This document shows, one piece after another, positions 1-4,054 of a DNA stretch of 8,533 bases. The DNA is from an uncultured Halomicronema sp. (GTDB lineage Bacteria > Cyanobacteriota > Cyanobacteriia > Phormidesmidales > Phormidesmidaceae): positions 1 to 8,533 of the forward strand of contig CALCPB010000384.1 in NCBI GenBank assembly GCA_937897665.1. The letters run 5' to 3'. Position 1 is the stretch's first letter, and every line of letters starts with the position of its first letter. Below the pieces are notes generated by a model. The model did no database searches, was not told the DNA's origin, and saw nothing but the letters and a program-made list of their open reading frames with translations. The position numbers and the translations under genes are program-made.

Positions 1-93
1 GTCGCAGCACTCTAGTAGGTGCTGAGTAAACCGGACAAGCGCCCAAAGCAGGCATAGGGTCATGAACGTGGCAAGGTGTTGAACAAATTTCAT
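1..93 (-). CDS. Partial small membrane protein, runs off left edge
   Basis: An open frame starts at the ATG at 93 and continues past the window edge, so only the first 31 residues are visible. The N-terminus MKFVQHLATFMTLCLLWALV is a short basic start followed by a hydrophobic stretch of about 13-15 residues, which suggests a membrane anchor or signal segment. The visible end contains two cysteines (residues 29-30). The gene lies 20 bases after the stop of the 114-299 gene in the same orientation, with AGGA about 10 bases before the ATG as a possible weak ribosome site. It is probably the next gene of the leftward operon. No family recognised. The call rests on an uninterrupted frame, operon position and hydrophobicity, and could be wrong because the visible piece is short. 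Confidence 0.4.
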   Translation of the reverse strand, partial: MKFVQHLATFMTLCLLWALVRFTQHLLECCD

Positions 94-113
94 TACTCGG
101 GATCCTGTAGTGG

Positions 114-299
114 TTAGCAGCCGATCTGTGCAGCGTGATCGGCTGTGGATTGGGGTGAAGCGCTATGAACGGGTAGGTCTTCCAGGTGGATAGCGGTTGC
201 TAAGACTTTGCCACCACCATCCTCTAGAACCCATTGGCTGCCGTCGTGAGTTACAAACGCCGTAGCCTCGGGCTCGTTGGGGGTGTGCTGTGTCGTCAT
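114..299 (-). CDS. Hypothetical 61-residue protein
   Basis: A 61-residue frame from ATG at 299 to TAA at 114. It starts two bases after the stop of the upstream frame (302-640), so it is probably translated by coupling; no Shine-Dalgarno is visible. Residues 13-40 look like an exposed two- or three-strand beta sheet (AFVTHDGSQWVLEDGGGKV), a pattern common in small phage proteins, and the C-terminus ends in a cysteine. The last codons form a perfect inverted repeat (118-145). No family or catalytic motif recognised. The frame 163-375 on the same strand overlaps it and is rejected because it conflicts with the operon arrangement. Confidence 0.55.
   Translation of the reverse strand: MTTQHTPNEPEATAFVTHDGSQWVLEDGGGKVLATAIHLEDLPVHSASPQSTADHAAQIGC
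118..145. repeat. Perfect 9-bp inverted repeat over the end of the 114-299 gene
   Basis: CAGCCGATC (118-126) and GATCGGCTG (137-145) are exact reverse complements separated by 10 bases, with a possible extra G·T pair outside. In the leftward transcript the stem ends directly before the stop codon at 114-116. There is no run of U after it, so it is not a classical intrinsic terminator. It could be an mRNA-stabilising or processing stem, a pause site, or a protein-binding palindrome. Confidence 0.5.
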
Positions 300-301
300 G
301 G

Positions 302-640
302 CTAAACTGCTGCGATCTCAGAACGGCGGACGGGCTTAGGGCGCCAAGACAGGTACAGTCCATCAACCCGGTCATGGTGCAGCTCCACCACCGAACCTAC
401 CCGCAGCTTCTGGGCAAACCCAGCCGGTACTAGCACCCGGTAGATGTCGCTACCCTGCTGTACGGTCACAGTCTGCTCGTAGTCACCACCAGCTGCCCGC
501 CAGGACGTACGGCGATGGACGTAGGCAGGTTTAACGTCAGCGTCAATGTGGGTGACGACCGCCTCGTGGGATTGCTGCTCGGTGTAATCAACCTGGGCGG
601 CTTGCTGGCACTCTGTTGGGTTAGAGTTTGCATATCCAAT
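302..640 (-). CDS. Hypothetical protein, 112 open codons without a normal start (possibly disrupted)
   Basis: This strand is open for 112 codons from just after a TAA (641-643) to the TAG at 302-304, yet the frame holds no ATG. The first in-frame GTG is at 469, which would give only 55 residues. The translation looks like a real hydrophilic protein; residues about 58-98 are rich in beta-like alternation (YEQTVTVQQ, DIYRVLVPAGF, GSVVELHH, GLYLSWRPK). The next gene begins two bases after its stop. Three explanations fit: initiation at ATT 640 or GTG 469, a true ATG at 633 (reading MQTLTQQSA) followed by a -1 frame change, or a sequencing or natural indel near 600-630. No family recognised. The opposite-strand frame 515-715 uses the same codon register and looks like its hydrophobic mirror. 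Confidence 0.45.
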   Translation of the reverse strand: MGYANSNPTECQQAAQVDYTEQQSHEAVVTHIDADVKPAYVHRRTSWRAAGGDYEQTVTVQQGSDIYRVLVPAGFAQKLRVGSVVELHHDRVDGLYLSWRPKPVRRSEIAAV

Positions 641-662
641 TTAATTGTGGTTTGGTGCTTAG

Positions 663-696
663 CCCTGGGTCTCGCCGTCCAAAGTTCGACCCGGGG
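663..696. repeat. Inverted repeat (9-bp stem with one G·T) in the gap before the 302-640 frame
   Basis: CCCTGGGTC (663-671) pairs with GACCCGGGG (688-696) over nine positions, one of them a G·T wobble in plus-strand RNA (a mismatch in the minus-strand transcript), with a 16-base loop. It lies in the 84-base gap between the 725-1012 gene and the 302-640 frame. No U-run follows in the leftward direction, so it is not a convincing terminator. Confidence 0.35.
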
Positions 697-724
697 GTTT
701 GCTATGAGTAGATAAACCTATAAA

Positions 725-1012
725 TTAGCCCCACACTAGCGGGAGCAATTCGTTGTCATCGTCCTCGCAACCAGAGTCATATCGCTGACCGCCTGTGGTG
801 ATGCTGACCTCTTGCCCATAATCACCAACCCAAACGATGTCATCAACAGACCAGTCATACTTATCAGCAACAAACTGTGTGCATTCGAGTAGACTTGAGT
901 CATCGTAATAAAAGATTTTTGGGATCCAGGTTAAGCCACCGTTTTCAGCAAAAGGCAGATTTGTGACACCGGTTTTAGTTGGCTTGTGGACAGGTCTAAA
1001 ATACTGGCCCAT
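725..1012 (-). CDS. Hypothetical 95-residue protein resembling the MGQYY-type phage/bacterial family
   Basis: ATG at 1012 to TAA at 725, 95 residues. The N-terminus MGQYFRPVHK and the internal DDIVWVGDYGQE resemble, from memory, a widespread family of uncharacterised phage and bacterial proteins that begin MGQYY and contain a V-W-A-G-D-Y segment; this is a recollection, not a search result. The C-terminus is acidic (EDDDNE) and ends in LVWG. There are no membrane segments and no recognisable catalytic motif. It is second in the leftward operon, 80 bases after the 1093-1413 gene. No Shine-Dalgarno precedes the ATG. Function unknown. Confidence 0.65.
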   Translation of the reverse strand: MGQYFRPVHKPTKTGVTNLPFAENGGLTWIPKIFYYDDSSLLECTQFVADKYDWSVDDIVWVGDYGQEVSITTGGQRYDSGCEDDDNELLPLVWG

Positions 1013-1092
1013 GATTTTGTGTTGTAGGTTTGCAAAAGTCTAAGTAGTTGAACCGAGCAGTATTGGGAGCTTGCTCAGAGCCCAAAACCTCC

Positions 1093-1413
1093 TTACCCAA
1101 CTAAACCTTCGACCACGTCTAGCTCTGCTTCAGTCAGCCTTCTGCAGTTGCTGCGGACGTCAATGACATAGCCAATTACCTCAGCCATGAGTTCCCAATG
1201 AGCCTTAGGCGCGTCGTCAAAGGTGCCATCAGCAGGCACTCCGTCAATATCCTCGTCACACGCCCGCACACCAACCTGGGCCTCAACCAACTCTCTGCGC
1301 AAGCTATTCAGCGTCCAACACTCAGGGCTGACGTACTCGATAGTAAAGTCAAGCTGCTGCTGGTAGGCAGCTAACTGGTTCAACTGGTCAACTGCAACGG
1401 CGGACTTTGGCAT
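1093..1413 (-). CDS. Hypothetical 106-residue acidic helical protein, first gene of the leftward operon
   Basis: Start taken at ATG 1413 (MPKSAVAVDQLNQ), giving 106 residues to the stop at 1093. The frame stays open upstream to a GTG at 1497, but that 28-residue extension is Gly/Pro/Arg-rich, lies over iterated AACCCGG repeats and looks non-coding. Neither start has a Shine-Dalgarno. Residues 8-25 are a Gln/Leu-rich helix (DQLNQLAAYQQQLDF); the middle is acidic (DEDIDGVPADGTFDD); the end is helical (HWELMAEVIGYVIDV). No known domain recognised. It is the first gene downstream of the leftward promoter at 1559-1587, so it should be controlled by the palindromic operator there. In temperate phages this position often holds lysogeny-maintenance or cargo genes, but the sequence does not show which. 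Confidence 0.6.
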   Translation of the reverse strand: MPKSAVAVDQLNQLAAYQQQLDFTIEYVSPECWTLNSLRRELVEAQVGVRACDEDIDGVPADGTFDDAPKAHWELMAEVIGYVIDVRSNCRRLTEAELDVVEGLVG

Positions 1414-1472
1414 GGGATGGAATCGTAAAGAGTAACGTCGATGAGCGAGGCAGCCAGCTAACCAGACTTGGT

Positions 1473-1517
1473 AACCCGGACCTGAACCCGGTAACACAAA
1501 GACAGTTGTTAACCCGG
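1473..1517. repeat. Three AACCCGG direct repeats
   Basis: AACCCGG occurs at 1473-1479, 1485-1491 and 1511-1517. The first two are 12 bases apart, about one helical turn; the first and third are preceded by GT and TT. Related CCGGTCG words follow at 1514-1520 and 1526-1532. The repeats lie in the leader of the leftward transcript and could be a binding site for a regulator, but may be chance in GC-rich sequence. Confidence 0.3.
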
Positions 1518-1558
1518 TCGTCTAGCCGGTCGCTGGGGTCCTGCCCCGCTTGATTAAT

Positions 1559-1587
1559 ATATTAGTCGTTACGACTAAAGATGTCAA
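1559..1587 (-). promoter_or_regulatory. Leftward promoter
   Basis: On the minus strand a perfect -35 TTGACA (1587-1582) is followed by a 17-base spacer and TAATAT (1564-1559, 4 of 6 to consensus). An alternative TATATT (1561-1556) would need a 20-base spacer. The expected transcript starts near 1552 and reads into the 1093-1413 gene. The spacer contains the palindrome at 1562-1578, so a protein bound there should occlude RNA polymerase. Confidence 0.6.
1562..1578. promoter_or_regulatory. Palindromic operator TTAGTCGTTACGACTAA
   Basis: The arms TTAGTCG (1562-1568) and CGACTAA (1572-1578) are perfect reverse complements around a TTA centre. The 17-bp size and placement between -35 and -10 of the leftward promoter are typical of operators for dimeric Cro/C1-type HTH repressors. 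Two such repressor-like genes lie directly downstream on the other strand. Which protein binds is inference. Confidence 0.6.
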
Positions 1588-1615
1588 TATCAAAACTAAT
1601 ATTTTTCTAAATAGA

Positions 1616-1643
1616 GTGACATATTAATCGAATAGGCTATATT
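1616..1643 (+). promoter_or_regulatory. Rightward promoter for the HTH genes
   Basis: GTGACA (1616-1621, 5 of 6 to the -35 consensus), a 16-base spacer and TATATT (1638-1643, 5 of 6 to the -10). Transcription would start near 1650, giving a leader of only about 15-20 bases before the HTH gene. The lack of a Shine-Dalgarno there fits a short-leader transcript. Confidence 0.55.
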
Positions 1644-1658
1644 AGCAGTATCGATTAA
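1624..1658. promoter_or_regulatory. Second pair of operator half-sites around the rightward -10
   Basis: TTAATCGA (1624-1631) and TCGATTAA (1651-1658) are perfect 8-bp reverse complements 19 bases apart, one in the promoter spacer and one at the expected start site. They match the arms of the 1562-1578 palindrome with one change (TTARTCG). A protein binding both regions could link leftward control with self-control of the HTH operon. Confidence 0.5.
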
Positions 1659-1668
1659 AGTATTAGTG

Positions 1669-1920
1669 ATGATTACGCAATTAGAATTTGTGCCGATTAA
1701 GTGGCGGTTAGCGGCGGTTATTGCCGACAGAGAGACGAACTACAAGGCTGTGGCTGAGGCCACGGGGCTTCACCCTGTAACTGTCAATAAACTCAAGAAC
1801 ACCTATGTCATGCCTGCTCGGCTGGACAGGAATACCCTAGATAAACTTTGCCGAGTGCTTGAGTGTCAGCCAGGTGATTTACTGCGCTATGAGCCTGACG
1901 TGAAGGAGCCCAACCCATGA
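1669..1920 (+). CDS. Small Cro/C1-type (Xre family) HTH transcriptional regulator
   Basis: 83 residues from ATG 1669; a GTG at 1666 directly before it is an alternative start and neither has a Shine-Dalgarno. Residues 24-43 (YKAVAEATGLHPVTVNKLKN) form the helix-turn-helix: a conserved Ala in the first helix, Gly at the turn and a V-T-V-N-K recognition helix. The following L-D-K-L-C-R-V-L-E-C-Q-P-G-D-L-L-R-Y is characteristic of the small Xre proteins grouped with YozG/HTH_26, which are little more than one DNA-binding domain. It is the first gene after the rightward promoter and next to repeated operator half-sites, so autoregulation and control of the leftward operon are likely by inference. 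Its TGA overlaps the next gene's ATG (ATGA). Whether it acts as the C1-like or Cro-like partner is unknown. Confidence 0.8.
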   Translation: MITQLEFVPIKWRLAAVIADRETNYKAVAEATGLHPVTVNKLKNTYVMPARLDRNTLDKLCRVLECQPGDLLRYEPDVKEPNP

Positions 1921-2186
1921 TCATCTTCAAGCTCAGAGAAGTTCAAGCTCGCTACAACATCACCAACGTTTCTCTAGCCAGTGCCTTGGGCGTCAATAAA
2001 AGTTTGGTTTCGGAATATCGCACTGGGGCGAAACAACCAAAACTCGAACGCATCAATCAGATTATGCAGGCGATCGCCCAGTTAGCTGGCGAGGACATAT
2101 TAAAGGTGCAACCGCTAACCCTGCTCGACCTGATCGAATGGCGGATGGACGAACCTGAGAAAGCGCAACAAATCAAAACAAAATAA
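1917..2186 (+). CDS. Second Xre-type HTH regulator
   Basis: 89 residues; ATG 1917 overlaps the TGA of the previous gene by four bases, so the two are translationally coupled. Residues 17-36 (NVSLASALGVNKSLVSEYRT) are a clear HTH_3/Xre motif: first helix with Ala, Gly at the turn, then S-L-V-S-E-Y. The next residues G-A-K-Q-P-K-L-E-R-I are the usual third helix/loop. After about residue 55 comes a Leu-rich helical tail (LTLLDLIEWRMDEPEKAQQ) suited to dimerisation. No peptidase domain of the LexA/C1 type is present, so self-cleavage during SOS is unlikely. Two consecutive short HTH proteins of different sequence suggest a Cro/repressor pair or a heterodimer. The gene contains a HIP1 site. Confidence 0.8.
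   Translation: MIIFKLREVQARYNITNVSLASALGVNKSLVSEYRTGAKQPKLERINQIMQAIAQLAGEDILKVQPLTLLDLIEWRMDEPEKAQQIKTK
2070..2077. repeat. HIP1 octamer GCGATCGC
   Basis: One of three copies in the window. This palindrome is strongly over-represented in many cyanobacterial genomes, so it is the main evidence for the host group. It lies inside the second HTH gene. Confidence 0.7.
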
Positions 2187-2207
2187 TCTCTTTTTAGGCG
2201 ACTCTAG

Positions 2208-2239
2208 TTGTCTTTTCGATGATTGTTGTTAGCTATAAT
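2208..2239 (+). promoter_or_regulatory. Promoter candidate for the antirepressor gene
   Basis: A perfect TATAAT (2234-2239) lies 138 bases before the antirepressor ATG. The best -35 match, TTGTCT (2208-2213), is 20 bases away, longer than ideal, so an activator or alternative -35 may be needed. Transcription would start near 2246. Confidence 0.45.
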
Positions 2240-2254
2240 TAAACAGATAGGGTC

Positions 2255-2271
2255 GGGTGCATGTAGTACCC
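2255..2271 (+). promoter_or_regulatory. Leader hairpin upstream of the antirepressor
   Basis: GGGTGC (2255-2260) can pair with GTACCC (2266-2271), six pairs including one G·U, closing a five-base loop. It would lie about 10 bases after the predicted transcript start. There is no U-tract, so it is not a terminator by itself. It may stabilise the leader or contact an antisense RNA or protein. Confidence 0.3.
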
Positions 2272-2313
2272 CTCGGTAATCAGCCGTAAAGAAGATTACA
2301 ACAAGAAAGTTTG

Positions 2314-2373
2314 ATGGTAGTCCGTGGGGCTATTGAGGTTTGGATTTTAAATAATGACGTTCTTGAGGATTGA
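2314..2373 (+). CDS. Possible 19-residue leader ORF
   Basis: ATG 2314 to TGA 2373 encodes MVVRGAIEVWILNNDVLED. AAGAAAG lies shortly before it as a weak ribosome site, and the stop is three bases before the antirepressor ATG, so ribosomes finishing here could start the next gene. This resembles translational coupling of phage antirepressors to a short upstream ORF (known from P1 ant). It could equally be a chance ORF, because the antirepressor has its own GAGG site inside the leader's last codons. Confidence 0.3.
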   Translation: MVVRGAIEVWILNNDVLED

Positions 2374-2376
2374 GTA

Positions 2377-3261
2377 ATGAGTGAGATTGTCGAATTCCGA
2401 AGCATTGCTGATGAAATTACGATTCGCGGAAGTGATGGTGTGGCCATTGTCAGTATCCGAGGTGCGGCCAGGCTGGCTGGAGTGAGCGCAGAAGCAATTA
2501 GTAAGTCTCTTAGGAGTGTCAACCAAAAGCCCTCTGCAATGGCTGAAAAGCTTATGGCGGAAGGCTTTGAGAGTGTCAACCTAGTTGGGATGGCAAAAGA
2601 TGGAATCCCTGACGAAGCGTTGGAAGTGATTTTGCATTATTACGCTTTTGACGCTGGCCCAAATTGTAGAGTTCAGGCAAAGCATTCCAGCAGGCAGTTT
2701 AGTAAGGTTGGTGTTAGAGCTGTTTGCTATGCCGCCAAAGGGCTTGTGCTGGGCTCGTCTAATACGCGCCAGCAGCCTCAGTCGGTTGCTCAAATTGAGG
2801 CTGCTAAGGGTGTTGTTGAACTGATAAGACTTGCTCTTCAAGATGTCACACTAGGAAATACACCAGAGCAGTCAGAAAGTCTAAAGGCTGGGGCTGCTTT
2901 ATCGGCAGTGCAGCAAATTGCGCCAAGTATCGCTCCCGCTATAGAGCCAACACTAAAGCTCCTCGCGGCTACCAATACATCTGAAGTTGTTTATATGACA
3001 CCCACACGCATTGGCGAAAGGCTTGGCATGAGTGCTCGTGCTGTCAATGCTGCACTGATCGGCATGGAACTACAACACAGAAATGAGGACAAGAGTAAGG
3101 GCGCACCTAGCTATTTGCCGAGTGATAGCCTGTGTGAGTCTATTGCCAAGCATTCGGCAGCATCATGGTTACCAATTAAGTCTGAAATCAGCTTAACCGA
3201 CGAAGAGTTTTGGCTGTGGCTTGGTGACGCAGCAGACAGGCAAAAGCTTTATTCTTCTTGA
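2377..3261 (+). CDS. Phage antirepressor-like protein with C-terminal helix-turn-helix
   Basis: 294 residues; TGAGG lies eight bases before ATG 2377. Residues 20-122 resemble the N-terminal domain of cyanobacterial phage antirepressor/BRO-like proteins: V-S-I-R-G-A-A-R-L-A-G-V-S, then F-E-S-V-N-L-V, I-P-D-E-A-L-E-V-I-L-H-Y-Y-A-F and a region ending V-G-V-R-A-V-C-Y. Residues 130-200 are a helical linker rich in Ala and Gln. Residues 207-235 (MTPTRIGERLGMSARAVN...) are a second winged-helix-like DNA-binding motif of the type found at the C-terminus of KilAC/Ant proteins. Such proteins bind phage repressors or DNA and relieve repression at induction. Here it follows two repressor-like genes, which fits. 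Family membership is by remembered pattern; the target protein is unknown. It ends 19 bases before the next likely gene. Confidence 0.6.
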   Translation: MSEIVEFRSIADEITIRGSDGVAIVSIRGAARLAGVSAEAISKSLRSVNQKPSAMAEKLMAEGFESVNLVGMAKDGIPDEALEVILHYYAFDAGPNCRVQAKHSSRQFSKVGVRAVCYAAKGLVLGSSNTRQQPQSVAQIEAAKGVVELIRLALQDVTLGNTPEQSESLKAGAALSAVQQIAPSIAPAIEPTLKLLAATNTSEVVYMTPTRIGERLGMSARAVNAALIGMELQHRNEDKSKGAPSYLPSDSLCESIAKHSAASWLPIKSEISLTDEEFWLWLGDAADRQKLYSS

Positions 3262-3280
3262 AGAAGACCCGCAAGGTAAT

Positions 3281-3415
3281 ATGGATGCTTTTCAGCTCTT
3301 GTTTTCTAACCCTCATCATTGGGTTGATGTTCTATGGCTAGGAGATGAATTCGAGGTGACTGGATGTGACTATGTGTTCAATCCTCTCGCTGTATATTTG
3401 GATTTAAATGAATGA
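3281..3415 (+). CDS. Hypothetical 44-residue protein
   Basis: ATG 3281 with AAGG four bases upstream gives 44 residues (MDAFQLLFSNPHHWVDVLWL...). The frame is open upstream to a TTG at 3221 inside the antirepressor gene, but the later ATG has the ribosome site and avoids a 41-base overlap. The protein is acidic, rich in aromatic residues, and has no membrane segment or known motif. Its TGA overlaps the ATG of the next gene (ATGA at 3412-3415), so it is probably co-translated with it. Confidence 0.5.
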   Translation: MDAFQLLFSNPHHWVDVLWLGDEFEVTGCDYVFNPLAVYLDLNE

Positions 3416-3594
3416 ATCCGCGCCTCCTCCCCCACTGGCCCCGTGGCAAATACAATGGCCAACGCATCATCGGTATTGACGTCCGCTTTCGGATTCGGGT
3501 CGACCGATGGTACTGGCGGCCAAAGTATTACAAATATGTTTATGGTTTGGCTTGGGGTTGTTTTATTCTGAACTGGGGCTGGACGTATGAATAG
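3412..3594 (+). CDS. Hypothetical 60-residue aromatic-rich basic protein
   Basis: Starts within the stop of the previous gene and has no ribosome site of its own, so it depends on coupling. The first half is basic (PRLLPHWPRGKYNGQRIIG). The second half is unusually rich in Trp and Tyr (WYWRPKYYKYVYGLAWGCF) and ends W-G-W-T-Y-E. The pattern suggests a compact beta protein or nucleic-acid-binding fold rather than a membrane segment, since charged residues interrupt the hydrophobic parts. Not recognised. Its last eight bases overlap the start of the truncated YpsA-like gene. Confidence 0.5.
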   Translation: MNPRLLPHWPRGKYNGQRIIGIDVRFRIRVDRWYWRPKYYKYVYGLAWGCFILNWGWTYE

Positions 3595-4054
3595 CCTCAG
3601 TTTCGTAATCATCTCTGGCGGCCAAACCGGTGTCGACATGGGCGCACTCGATGCTGCCAAAGCTCACGGCTACAAAACCGGCGGCTGGGGCCACCGCCAC
3701 CGCCCCCGGCGCAAACCTGGCCGTAGCTGGTGGGAGCTGCTGGACTAGTGGAGCCTCTTTGACATCAAGAGCCCTGAGTATGTCCAGGGGTTGCCACTTG
3801 CCAAGATAGAACGCCCGCCCCCGAGCTTTGTTAAACGGCAGCATAACGTGCTCATTGTTGGGTCCATCCCAAAACCTGCGCTCTGGAATTGGATAAGATT
3901 TCAGCTCCTCTTTTATCTGTGTCAACGTCATGATCACTTCTCCCGCGTAAAGATAGTGCTCACCTCTTGGATTGAGATCGATCCAGAAAAATCGCTGTTG
4001 GCCTGGGCAGTAAAATAGTCGCCTCTGGATTGCGGGGTTATTTTGATTGGTCAT
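3563..4054 (-). CDS. Hypothetical protein, probably with a chimeric C-terminus; last gene of the leftward recombination operon
   Basis: 163 residues from ATG 4054, overlapping the end of the 4038-4286 gene by 17 bases. Residues 1-110 look like a genuine globular protein (RRLFYCPGQQRFFWIDLNPR, ERRFWDGPNNEHVMLPF, FYLGKWQPLDILRALDV). From about residue 120 it becomes Ala/Val-rich and is read antisense to a plus-strand gene with a convincing nucleotide-binding motif, so the last 40-odd residues are probably not native. The most likely history is loss of the original 3' end at a rearrangement junction near 3685-3750, with read-through to a chance stop. No family recognised and no clear Shine-Dalgarno. 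The N-terminal two thirds is the part to trust. Confidence 0.55.
   Translation of the reverse strand: MTNQNNPAIQRRLFYCPGQQRFFWIDLNPRGEHYLYAGEVIMTLTQIKEELKSYPIPERRFWDGPNNEHVMLPFNKARGRAFYLGKWQPLDILRALDVKEAPLVQQLPPATARFAPGAVAVAPAAGFVAVSFGSIECAHVDTGLAARDDYETEAIHTSSPSSE
3587..3748 (+). pseudogene. Truncated YpsA/MoCo-carrier-like nucleotide-binding protein (N-terminal fragment)
   Basis: 53 codons from ATG 3587, overlapping the previous gene's stop. Residues 6-28 (FVIISGGQTGVDMGALDAAK and following) match the N-terminal nucleotide-binding loop and first helix of the putative molybdenum carrier/cpYpsA group (Pfam MoCo_carrier, SLOG-type Rossmann fold), where I-S-G-G-Q-T-G-x-D-x-x-A-L-D-A-A is the hallmark. 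Family members are normally about 140-180 residues and continue G-G-W-C-P-x-G-R. Here homology stops right after K-T-G-G-W (residue 34, about base 3688) and is replaced by a His/Arg/Pro-rich tail ending at TAG 3748. The fragment lacks most of the fold and is probably inactive. The SLOG superfamily includes proteins tied to nucleotide signalling and conflict systems; the role of this relative is unknown. Confidence 0.6.
3685..3750. other. Probable rearrangement junction between convergent operons
   Basis: Plus-strand homology to the YpsA-like family ends near 3688, and the credible part of the minus-strand gene ends near 3690-3720. The sequence between is very GC-rich. CCGGCGG and CCCCCGG within it could form an imperfect GC stem, but no T-run follows, so no terminator is called. 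A natural recombination endpoint or an assembly join are both possible. Confidence 0.45.

Larger units (their letters stand above)
1414..1668. other. Gene-free divergent control region
   Basis: This stretch separates the leftward operon from the rightward HTH genes. It holds AACCCGG repeats (1473-1517), a GC-rich patch (1511-1550), then an AT-rich part (1551-1668) with two divergent promoter candidates and repeated TTARTCG-type half-sites. No credible gene is seen in it. Confidence 0.6.

Noticed and set aside
663..696. tRNA fragment or attachment site suggested by GTTCGACCC
   Set aside because: The bases around the T-loop-like word do not pair as a T stem and no acceptor stem or anticodon arm can be built.
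515..715. Plus-strand 66-residue hydrophobic frame
   Set aside because: It shares codon boundaries with the minus-strand frame 302-640 and reads as its hydrophobic mirror; no ribosome site and against the operon direction.
1414..1497. GTG-started extension of the 1093-1413 gene
   Set aside because: Gly/Pro/Arg-rich translation over repeats, no ribosome site, and a better ATG at 1413.
2280..2841. Minus-strand frames 2280-2579 and 2581-2841
   Set aside because: Both are antisense to the well supported antirepressor-like gene and have Ser/Asn/Leu-rich shadow composition.
3370..3660. Minus-strand 96-residue frame
   Set aside because: Antisense to the coupled plus-strand genes; low-complexity composition and no ribosome site.
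3676..3715. Intrinsic terminator between the convergent operons
   Set aside because: Only an imperfect GC stem can be drawn and no T-run follows on either strand.
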